The notes under the pieces are model-generated. The model saw only the letters and a list, made by a program, of their open reading frames with translations. It had not been told where the DNA came from and did no database searches. The translations under genes were made by a program, and so were the position numbers. A DNA stretch of 64,000 nt from Lantana camara (Eukaryota; Streptophyta; Magnoliopsida; Lamiales; Verbenaceae): positions 43,273,001-43,337,000 of the forward strand of contig CM074858.1 in assembly GCA_037501455.1 (NCBI GenBank), read 5' to 3'. Positions 1 through 9,707 of the stretch are shown in pieces (the stretch's first letter is position 1; every line of letters starts with the position of its first letter).

Positions 1-516
1 GTGTTCTTGAAAGCATCTCCGAGGAAGGGATTTTCTCGAATAGGTCGAGGTGGGAAGCTTAACCCGAGATACCTTGGACCTTTTGAAATCCTTGAGAGGG
101 TTGGAGAAGTGGCGTATAGGTTGGACTTACCGCCGAGACTGACCGGGATACATAATGTGTTTCATGTCTCGCAGCTCAGGAAATTTTATCCCGAAGAATC
201 AACCATTCTCCCTGTGGAAGAGGTACAACTTGAGACGGATTTGACGATAGTAAGGCACCCGGTTGAGATTCAAGACCGGAAGATACAAGTGTTGAGGAAT
301 AAACAGATTCCCTTGGTCCGAGTTCTTTGGAGAGATCAGAAATCCGAAGAGTCTACTTGGGAGACTGAGGAGAAGATGAGACAGTTGTACCCAGAGTTGT
401 TCTCAGGTCAGACAGTTAACCTGGGGACCAGGTTCTCCGAAGGGGGGGAGGTTGTAACACCCCGACTCATAGTCGGTACAGGTAAATTATGTGATTTAAT
501 ATTATTTGCGTTTTAG
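1..516 (+). CDS. Partial Ty3/gypsy pol: integrase C-terminus and chromodomain
   Basis: This is the last part of a gypsy polyprotein, cut by the window start, so no start codon is expected. Residues about 20-65 form the integrase C-terminal GPY/F-type module (LGPFEILERVG, then IHNVFHVSQLRK). Residues about 85-135 resemble a chromodomain (VRVLWRD, then ESTWETEE), which in chromoviruses directs integration to marked chromatin. The combination plus the long LTR fits the Tekay/Del lineage (family knowledge; moderate certainty). The frame does not stop before the polypurine tract. It reads through the tract and about 60 bp into the 3' LTR, ending at 514-516, so either the original stop is lost or the C-terminus is naturally encoded by the LTR. 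The last codons overlap the stem-loop at 418-434. No other disruption is visible in the part shown. Confidence 0.88.
   Translation: MFLKASPRKGFSRIGRGGKLNPRYLGPFEILERVGEVAYRLDLPPRLTGIHNVFHVSQLRKFYPEESTILPVEEVQLETDLTIVRHPVEIQDRKIQVLRNKQIPLVRVLWRDQKSEESTWETEEKMRQLYPELFSGQTVNLGTRFSEGGEVVTPRLIVGTGKLCDLILFAF
418..452 (+). promoter_or_regulatory. Pre-PPT stem-loop and polypurine tract
   Basis: Stem AACCTGG (418-424), loop GGA and stem CCAGGTT (428-434) are followed by the purine run at 440-452 that abuts the LTR. The polypurine tract primes plus-strand DNA synthesis. The stem-loop recurs with other stem sequences in the neighbouring elements. Confidence 0.75.
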
Positions 517-3101
517 ATTATTTGTATAGGACTATGTTGAATTATTTGAACTTATATGAATTTATGTGAATTTATGGGAATGAATGTCGCATGTGATTTA
601 TTCATTTTAATTTGAGTTGGCCTTATTTGAACCTGTATTTGTTGAACCGAACCAACTTGAACCGGGAACCTTGAACCGAACCCGTGAACCGACCGGTCCA
701 GCCCTTAAAGGCTGAACCATTCTTCTTTCTCCTTCATTTCACGTGAAACAACAACCAAGCCAAGCTAGAAGCCAAAACCCCAAGTTTGATCATCCAACTT
801 CCCAAGCCAATATCTCTCTCGTTTCTTCGTCTTTTCTCGAACTTAGGTAGGTTTCGGAATCCCCTCGTCATGCTTGTCGTTTCCATGGTTTAAATTATGA
901 GTTTGGAGTGAGTTTAGTGTGCCTTTGTTTCCCTACGTGAATAGTAAGGGTTAATGAGATTTCTTGCTCTTTGCTTGTTGTAATTGATCCCTAGCTTCAT
1001 TTATGAGTTGTATATGTTGTATGTGTTGTCTTTATTGCATTAAATCCATGGTTGGTGGAGTATTTATTGATGATCATAATTTTTTTGCTTGAATATTGCA
1101 ATCCTTTGATCATGGCTTTTAATTCCGTTTTCTTGAGTTATTTGAGTGTTTATATGTCAAGCATGATTTATATGTATTGTTTGTGCATTTTGAGAGGTTG
1201 TGGCAACTCTTGGGATTGAATTTTGGCCATTTTTGGCACCAATTTGGAGCTTCCCCTGTTTCTGTAATAAAATCTCTGCTCCAGCTTTCGAACCAGGCCG
1301 GAACGGCCGTTCCCGCCCAGTTTCAAACTGGGAACGACCGTTCCCAGGCCATACTGTTCATGACCGAGAGTGGGAACGACCGTTCCCAGTTTGTACTGGG
1401 AACGGGAACGGCCGTTCCCATGGCCGGAACCCTCCTACTGGGTCAAATCCACGGGGGTGGATTTTTCCCTTTGGAAAAATCCGCGAGGGTGGATTTAAGG
1501 CAGTAGCTCAGGAAAAATCCATGGGGGTGGATTTTCCCCTTTGGAAAAATCCATGGGGGTGGATTTTGCCACTTTTTCTCTTTGCCTTGTTTATGCATTT
1601 GTATGATTTTAAATGCTTTTCTTTTGCATATTAATTGTTATATTTGATTGTTTTGCATAATAGAGTGTAAATAAATATGTTATGCTATGATTTGTAAATT
1701 ATATGACCTAATTGTAATATTTTATCTATGAGCATGAATCATGCATTTTGCCGAGCGTCTTCTTTGGTTCATATAGAGTCTAAGTCTTGGGCTTTCGTGT
1801 TTTCTTTTCAGAGGAGGTTCCAGTTGACGAGCCCGAGGCGTAGGTTGTTCACGTCTGCTCGTATTTTGGTCAAGCACAAGGTGAGGTTTAGGAATTTTAT
1901 TAGCTAAGCGACCTAAAGCCTTATGTGATGTTTTCAAGCCGTGCATGTGACTATATATTATATATATAGATATGTACGTGTTGATTAGAATATGTTTATG
2001 ATCTTGTGAACAACTTTGTTTTGGAAAAGATATTAAATAAGCTTATGTAAGCTATGTTTTGGAAAAGGCTTTACAATTCTGTTAGCGAGATTGCCATGAA
2101 AGATTTGGCATTTGATATGATATGATTTGTATATGTGGATCCAAGGAGCTACGGGTAAGGAACCCTCGGGACGGTTCGGGCAGTCGAGGTTCGGCCTATG
2201 CGTAGTCTCCATCCGATATATCACACGCGACCCCTGGGAGTTTGGGAAGGTGTGATATTTCGATGCCTTCGGTGTAAAACCCGGGGAGGGCACGATGTGG
2301 GTTCGCTACCCCTCGTGAGTCTGTATATGTCTGGATGGTTAGGGCCGCCGGTGGCTCTTCCATCATTGGTGTAGAGGTGGATATGTATGATTTCTATTTT
2401 GTTTGTTCTGAGGAGTAAAGGTTGGAAGCTCGTTCTCGCCGAGCATTATGTTTTGCTATGTATGTTTGAGAAGTATGAATCGGGATAGTGTTTGTGAAAT
2501 GTTTTAAAGTATATGTATTTGTTTTGGAAAGTTTTAGTTTGTAAAACCTATTCCGGTTCATAATTTCGCCCTTTGCTTTGTGCTCTGCTCTATACATATG
2601 TAGGGTGTGGGTGTGCGTTAGCCCCCTCACTCAGTCAGTTGACTGACTCCTCGTTTACTCTTTTAGTTGCAGGTTTTGGGAGCGTGAGCTAGGCGGAGAA
2701 GTGTGTCTGCTTTATACACTTGTCGGTCTAGGTCTCGTTAGGTGCATTTATATACCTGCACTTTATTATTTTGTAGTTTTATAGTTCTGATTTGTATATA
2801 CCTGCTTACCATTTTGTTCGAGCCGGGATGGCTTTTGTTCAGGCTATGTGTTGGTACCTATATGTAAATACTATATGGATAATTAAGTGTTGGTACCTAT
2901 ATATATATGTGATGATTTTGCTTATTGTTTTTATTTATTCGCTTCCGCGCACTCTGTTTCCGTTTGGTCTAGCTCCGCCTAGCCTAGAGTGTGTGTTTGG
3001 TCTCCCGTTCGCTATGACTCGGATTCGGGTACGGACATTCCATTTCGTATTCGGGTTCGGATTATGGTGCGGGGGATGTGGCCCTACGTGTGGGTGCTAC
3101 A
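453..3101 (+). repeat. 3' LTR of the gypsy chromovirus
   Basis: The LTR begins TGTAACACCCCG right after the polypurine tract and ends GTGCTACA, about 2.65 kb. It carries a donor-like site (TTAG/GTAGGT, 847), a hairpin cluster (1300-1566), a box shared with other LTRs (1755-1784), a small hairpin TCAGTCA/TGACTGA (2631-2646) and an acceptor-like site (TTGCAG/G, 2672). The TATA box is not obvious. The bases after 3101 belong to a different, minus-strand element, so no target duplication can be checked. Confidence 0.82.
1300..1566 (+). repeat. Palindrome and GGGG-loop hairpin cluster in LTR
   Basis: Palindromes are GGAACGGCCGTTCC (1300-1313) and GGGAACGGCCGTTCCC (1404-1419), with near-palindromes at 1328-1347 and 1371-1388 and an 8-bp stem at 1316-1332. 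Four hairpins follow of the type AAATCCAC-GGGG-GTGGATTT (1445-1464, 1477-1496, 1515-1534, 1547-1566). The later copies have G:U pairs where the first has Watson-Crick pairs. Confidence 0.85.
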
Positions 3102-3439
3102 CGGGGCGTCACAACCTTCCCCCCTTAAGAGAACCTGGTCCCCAGGTTCCACTGCTAGAATGTAGATCCTCGAGTTGTAGTGCTCCAACCCTTCTCCCGA
3201 ACTCGCATGAGATCATAACTCTAATGGTGAGGCTTACTCCTGTCATCTACACCGAACCTCCTTTAGGATGTCTTGTTATCGTCGAGGTCCGTGCAAGTAC
3301 TTGATCCGCTAGTTGTTTCGAACTGGGTCGGTCTTTCCCATGCTCGGATAGCTGCAACTGCACCCAACCTGGATGTTGTCTTAGATGCACCACTTGCTAC
3401 CCGTAGTCAGATCAACGCGTAACGCAACCACAACAAACA

Positions 3440-3822
3440 AGAGAGAATCCCATCTCTCAGCACGTAAGTGGGGGAGCCCCGTCCCTCAGCACCCACAAGA
3501 GAGAGAACCCCGTCTCTCGAGCACATATAAAAGAGAGAACCCCGTCTCTCGAGCACATATAAAAGAGAGAACCCCGTCTCTCAACCTAAGTCGGGCAGAT
3601 TCCAACATCTCCCAACATTCTAGTTTGAGAAAATCCAGCATTCCTCAAACCCCTAGATTCAAGAGAATCCAGCATCCCTGAATATGTAAGTATGAGAGAA
3701 TCCAACATCTCTCGCGCACAAAACTTAGAAAGATCCCAACATCTTTCTACCACATAAATAGAGAGAATCCTACATCTCTCCAACACGTAAAAAGAGGGAA
3801 CCTAAGGTCTCTCTCACACATA
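3440..3822 (-). repeat. Array of about ten short hairpins in LARD internal region
   Basis: Short inverted repeats recur at roughly 30-40 bp. In element sense the best units read GAGAGA-CGGGGT-TCTCTC (complement of 3501-3518 and two following units). Others keep pairing with changed stems, for example AGAAAGAT/ATCTTTCT (3727-3748) and GAGAGA/TCTCTC around different loops. A spacer GCACATATAAAA separates the central units. The same array lies at 10022-10415 in the second copy. Confidence 0.8.
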
Positions 3823-5506
3823 AATCTACTGATCAGTTATTCGTACATACACACATCATAGTAACACTTGACGAAAAGTATGCGATGCATGTTTGGTGTA
3901 CCTTATACAACTGATATCGGTGTCCCTTGAGTATAGCTTCAACGCTCATACCTCAACTCAAGGGGGATATCGCGATGGAATCCCTATAAAACAGGGTTAC
4001 AGTATGTATATATGTTACATGAGAAGTTAGTGAGCAATCAAGAGAGTTTTAAATCACATAGGCATGAATAGTTCACATAAGTACATAACTCATTCATCAG
4101 CAACGGTTCATAACAAGTAGAAATTTCAAGTTACAACTGCTAGATCAGGTATCCAAGTTATCACAATTAAAACAACAATAGTCATCACCCACATTAAGCA
4201 AAACAAGGTAAGAGTATTTAAACGATGCATGTATGCAAATGTCATGAATGTTTGGCGTACCGTTAACCAAAGTGTAAAAATCTTGACAAGAAAGTCGAGA
4301 TGAAGCAGTAAGAGTTGTTTAAGTCGACAATAATGCAACCCTCGTCATCTGAACCTCTTGTCTTGAGTCTTTTCATAAAGTGGTAACTCAGCAAAGCACG
4401 TTTATCACCAAATCCCTTACTAGACCGTAATCCTTGTTCAACTAGAATCATCTTCAGTTTCTCCCAAGAATTCTCATTCATGTGTTAAATCTTAGTCTGC
4501 TCATCTTCAAGGAGTTGTTCATGGTTCGTTTGTCAATTAGATATGTACCTCAAAGTTTCGTTGAGTGATCGTGGTGCTAAGCACTTCCCAAAGCAATCCA
4601 TGGTATATGATCCTGAAACTTGGATAAAGTCTTTCGTAATCTAAGTGTTCTATTCCCATCTCAGTAGAATCTTCGATCTTAGCAGAATCTTCCACCTCAG
4701 CAGAAAGAAGACACCCAGAGAGCTAGCAACCAATCTTGTTTGGTCGTTTGTTAACTCTAAACGACACCAAATCCTTCAACACTCACCGATGGTTTGTAGC
4801 TTGTTGCTTATGTAACATGGTTACCTATCCACATCCCTTGAACTTGATCGGATCTTATTTGATCGGATTCTCCTACATTAACTCGTTTCCATCAACAAGG
4901 TGACTACTCCCAAATAAACGAATCATCAAGGCGAAAGCTCATCAAAATCCTTCAAAACGGTTCTACTTGATCAGACTCTCCTCCATTGACTCATTTCCTC
5001 AACAAGGTGACTACTTCCAAATGAACGAATCCTCAAGGTTAGAATTCGTCAAACTTCATCTTTCAATTGACTTTAAGGTAGTAAGTCAATATAGCAAATC
5101 TGATTCCTTCAACTCTGAACCTTTTCATGAGTATTGATCTTGGTGAGGAATCCTTTTATTTTCGAATTATGGCGTGTTTCCGTTGTAGTACCAATAGGTA
5201 GCGTTGACGGAGGGAAACCTCAGTGTTGACTCATAGGGCACCCTGAAATTCGAACACTAAATTCGATGCATGGGAGTTAAAGTGCAAATGAAATGTAACA
5301 CGTATATCACGTAAATGCAATAATTAGTTACAATCTATAAAGCACATAAAATAAGATGTTGCATAATCAAAGTTATAATGTGCACACAATCATATAATCA
5401 CGAAGTAATTCATACCGAAGGGTGAAAATATCAAGTCAAACAAATGCAATGCGCAGTTATTCTTATGTCGTACGACCTAGACGGACTGAACACGACTCAA
5501 GAGCTC

Positions 5507-5534
5507 GGTTTTATAACCTAGAGCTCTGATACCA
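5507..5534 (-). promoter_or_regulatory. Primer binding site and adjacent stem, LARD copy 1
   Basis: The complement of 5523-5534 is TGGTATCAGAGC, matching the 3' end of initiator tRNA-Met, the minus-strand DNA primer. It sits 8 nt from the LTR end. The next few bases form GGTT-ATAA-AACC (complement of 5507-5518), equivalent to the GCAA-loop stem in other elements here. Confidence 0.85.
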
Positions 5535-5542
5535 CTTAAGGA

Positions 5543-8500
5543 TGTAACACCCTAAACGGAGAATGCCACATTCCCCTCACTATGACCTAGACCCGGAACA
5601 TGAAATGAAAGTCCATGCCCGATTCCGAATCAGAGCGAACGGGAGACCAACTCACACACTAGCCTAGGCGGATCTAACTTGAACAAAACTCAGAGTGCGG
5701 AAGCAATTAAAACCAACAACAATAGATAGCGGAAGCATTTAAAACAAAACATGCAAAGCAGGTGACGGGTTCAACTAGCATAAATCCCTAGTCCCGAATA
5801 TCAACATAAACTAATAATCATCAAGTGCCACAAGGGGCCGAATGAGAGTGCCACGCAGGGCTACCGAATAGTAAAGTATAATCTCAAGTCTACAAGTCAA
5901 AGCATAAGTAAAGTGTATGAAAAGACAAATGCAAATAGAAAGACTAGACCGACGAAGTACAACTCAAAGGACTCACTTCCGCCTAGCAAACGCTAACAAA
6001 CTGCAACTAAAAGTGTAAATGAGGGGTCAGTTAACTTGACCGAGTGAGGGGGCTAACGCACACCCACAATATACATATATAAGGAACATAGCACAGAATA
6101 AACAGGATGGACTAATGAACCGGGGATAGGTGTTACATACCAAAACGTTTTGAAAGAACCCGAATAAGATATAAATATAAGTTTAGAAACCATTTTCCAG
6201 AAAGACTCTATGCCGATTCATAATTCCATAACATAACATAATCAACTGCACGGCGAGTACGAGCTTCCCACCTTTACTCCTCAGAACATAAATCACAATC
6301 AATCCAACCGCTACACCAATGATGGAGGGGATGTATAGTCCCCAAAACCATCTATAATAACACCGTCTAAAATAGACTCGACCTCAAGGGGGTAGCGAAC
6401 CCACAAGAGTCCTCCCCGGCCTTAGCCGGAGGCTCAAGATATCACGCCTTCCCTATCTCCCTGAGTCGCGCAATGATATATCAAATGGAACATACGCACA
6501 TGGTTGAAACCCCGATGGCCCTAATCGTCCCGGGGGACTCCATTACCCGTAGCTCCTCGGATCCACGACAGAACATTACAGAATAGAACAGATACCATAT
6601 ATCATGGCTAACTCGCTACACAACTGAATTTTCCAAAATAGCGTACATATGCCTCAAAAGCTGGTTTTTATATATTCCCACTCTGTGGAATTTAAGCCAC
6701 GAAGGCTCCCACACACGCAGGATGCACGCAAAGGGCATAAACATATCATATCCAACACGTATGTATTTATAATAAGATATACTCGCATACAAGGGTAGAA
6801 ATCAGCATGTAAAGGCCATAGGTCGCATAACTATACAAAATCCTAAACCTCACCTCGTGAAAGTAGAGTCTGAGAGTGTGAAGGGCCAAACACTCTAAAC
6901 CTCGGGCCCACCTGCACCACCAAACTCTGTGACAAGACATACAAGAGCCCAGACTTAGACTCTATATGAACCAAACAAGACGCACGGCGTTGCTCAACAT
7001 GATCGTGGTTATGCATAAGTGTTCATGTTGTGCTTGGATAAGGTGTTGTGGTCATTCAAGGCATATCAATGCTCAACAAGGTCATATTTACAAGCAACCA
7101 TCATGCAATTCCATATCCAAAGATGCAAGATCAATTTAGGAAGTCAATGTATTCACAAAATGCATATTAAATCATCCAATGTCACAGGGTTCAATTATAA
7201 TATTAGAATTAAGCATCAAGTTCATGTCGAGTTATAAAGTGCATAAGTAAAAGCAACTTGATCATATAAACATACAAAGTTGTTGTACGTAGATGGCATG
7301 CTTGATACAAATAAAGAGTGTATTTAATTCACTTAAGATCATACTTTACAACTTCACAACATGTTTGGTACACAAGCTCAAGTCACATTCCTAGTTTCGT
7401 AAATATTACACTTACATCCCCTAAGTTGATTACTAAGCATAATTGTTCGTTTAAAGTGTTTATATAATTATTCAACTAGGAATTAATTACTTACAAGCAT
7501 GACAATTATCAATTTATCATAATTCATAATATACCATTTTCAAGTAATAAGAGTAAATCAAGATATTACAATTCTAACTCCTATCATGCATAAAGTCTCA
7601 AGTTGTTCAAGCATCTTTCATGTATCTCAATTTAATATTGGAAACACAATTTACAACAAACATAACATTGAGAACGTCTCAAATCCATATAGAGAAATCA
7701 CAACATGTTCATTCTTCTAAAATATCATTCAAGTTCATTTAGTCACATAAAAGATTAGTTTCTAGATATTATACTAACACCCTTTCATATCTAAACACAT
7801 AGCATAAATTCATCACATCGGGGTTCAAATTGTAAATCGAAACATTCATGCATATCATAATCCATTCAATCTATGTTTTCGTATATGATTGGAATACATC
7901 TCGATCAACAAACCAACAATAAACAATTTATTTGCACTTAAAACAATTAATTCAAATAATCACAATTACGCAAAATAATTCGTAATAAATATATCGAGTG
8001 TCCAATTAACGAACGGAAAGTGGCGTTGAACTCACCACTACGAGACGAACATTCTGACCAGACGCCGCCGGAACGCCACCACTGTAGCTGCCGGAATTTG
8101 GCCAGACCGCCGCCGGGACGCAGCCGAAGATCGCCGGAAAAATCCCGAAAAATCAGTCCTGAATGAAGTCTTCGTGCCCGTTCGGAATCCTCGATCAATT
8201 TCTGAAAATTCTAAGCCGATTGTCCTAGATCTGAAATCTAAGAAAACGAAAACCCTAAATCTTCAAACTCAAATTACTTCCAAACCGGTGAAGCAAAATG
8301 CATTCCGTAAAAGGCATTGTCTTACCGTGACTAGCTCTTCGAAAGCCCTAAGGTAGCTCGCCGGAAAAATCCTCGGAGCTAGCGCCGCCGTTGCACCGCC
8401 ACTATGCCACCGCGATCCGCCGCCAAACCACCAATTCTGGAGTCGCGTGATCTCAAGCCACTAGTTCTCATCATTCCGAACAACTTTCGAGAAGAGCCCG

Positions 8501-9707
8501 AGACCAAAAGATGGCCGGAAAAGGCCCCCGTTGGCCGCCGAAGTTCTTCCGCCTCCCACGTCGCCGGAACCACAACCTACGGCCAAGATCTGGTGAAGTT
8601 GATGCCGGAAATCAACTCAGGGGGTCGAAAAACCTTGGAAACCATCAAGCCCAGTCGACAACCACCGCCGGAAGGCGGCGAAACCCATCGCTACAGTAAC
8701 TCGCGCCGTCGTCTCTGCTCCGATGGCCGTACCGCCGACGTCAACCGCTGCGCCGGGAAGTCCTCTTTCTGGGCATGGGGCACGTGCACCAAGGAGAGGG
8801 CCGGAAACCGCCGCGAAGGCCGGCGAAGTGGCGGCGGTCTAACACCTCCGCCGCTGCTACTGAAATCCGACCATAACTCCACCACCGTTTGTCGTTAGGC
8901 CTTGAAATTAGTACTCTTGCGTCGGACTCGCCGAGATAATCGAAATGGACTATTCGTTTGTTGAATTCCGTCGAGAAACGATCGAGTTATGGGCTCGTAA
9001 CCGAAGCCGCGTATAGTACCCGCAGGAGAGAGAGTGGGAGAGGAGAGAGAGAGAAGAGAGATAGAGAGAGAGAAAATAGATTGGGAAAAATGTGTCTTGT
9101 ACACAAGATATATACAACCGGGTATCCTTATCGCGTAGCAAAGTGAAATATCGCGTAGATTGGGAAAAATGTGTCTTGTACACAAGATATATACAACCGG
9201 GTATCCTTATCGCGTAGCAAAGTGAAATATCGCGTACAAATAATAGTAAATAAAATTGGTAATGTTACGACTAAACATTCAAGCTCCGCATAACTTTTAT
9301 AAATTAAAATGAAAGAGAGAGATTTACCAATTAGAGTTTAATTCAATTTAATTTTAGAAACCTTTCGTAAAATTTAACGACACTTGCAAACACATGATTG
9401 ACAATTAATCTCAAGGAATTCAAGTAAACCGAAATTAAACAAGTTAAGCAACATGATGGATTTAAAAGCAACTTGACAATTATTTCATGGAATAAATTTG
9501 AATTAAATCAAATTAGACAGTTAGGGTTAAATATGCGCGTAATTAATCAAGTCGACAATTAATCTTAGAATAATTCGAATGATCACATATTAAATTGGAT
9601 TTACATTTAATCACATAATTCAAGAACTCCTATATTAAACACACACAAGTGTAGAGACTTACTTGTTAATATCGTCAAGACGCCCTTCGAGAATACGGGG
9701 CGTCACA
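5543..9707 (-). repeat. LARD LTR, middle copy (about 4.17 kb)
   Basis: In sense it starts TGTGACGCCCCG at 9707 and ends GGTGTTACA at 5543. Sense order is: a duplicated TATA segment (9236-9079), a CT-rich leader (complement of 9025-9078), a GC-rich stretch (about 8040-8990), a donor-like G/GTGAGT (complement of 8030-8036), long AT-rich sequence, the shared GGTTCATATAGAGTCT box (about 6953-6982), a small hairpin (about 6025-6042) and an acceptor-like TTTTAGTTGCAG (ending near 6001). The small open frames in the GC-rich part are not conserved with the other LTR copy. Confidence 0.85.
9079..9236 (-). promoter_or_regulatory. 79-bp tandem duplication carrying the LTR TATA box
   Basis: Two near-exact units, 9079-9157 and 9158-9236, each contain GTATATATC in element sense (complement of 9107-9115 and 9186-9194). 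A CT-rich leader lies immediately downstream. The LTR at 12419-16510 has one unit only (TATA near 15990). The position relative to the leader suggests the core promoter (inference). Confidence 0.7.

Larger units (their letters stand above)
3114..5542 (-). mobile_element. LARD internal region, copy 1 (no coding capacity)
   Basis: In element sense this runs from the primer site (5534-5523) to a purine-rich tract (complement of 3114-3126). Just before that tract lies the stem-loop GAACCTGG/CCAGGTTC (complement of 3131-3149). Open frames are shorter than 110 codons and match nothing I recognise; I see no gag, protease, reverse transcriptase or integrase motif. The 3' third holds the hairpin array at 3440-3822. 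Mobilisation would need proteins from a relative such as the chromovirus at 1-3101 (inference). Confidence 0.75.

Noticed and set aside
2792..3304. 170-codon open frame over the first LTR end
   Set aside because: It spans the junction between a plus-strand LTR and a minus-strand LARD and has no domain.
3440..3822. CRISPR-like array
   Set aside because: Units are variable hairpins with short irregular spacers in a plant retroelement; no conserved direct repeat with unique spacers and no cas genes.
8404..8898. 164-codon open frame (and the related frame at 15355-15795)
   Set aside because: They lie antisense in the GC-rich part of a LARD LTR. Indels between the two LTR copies change the frame, and no domain is recognisable; high GC lowers stop frequency.
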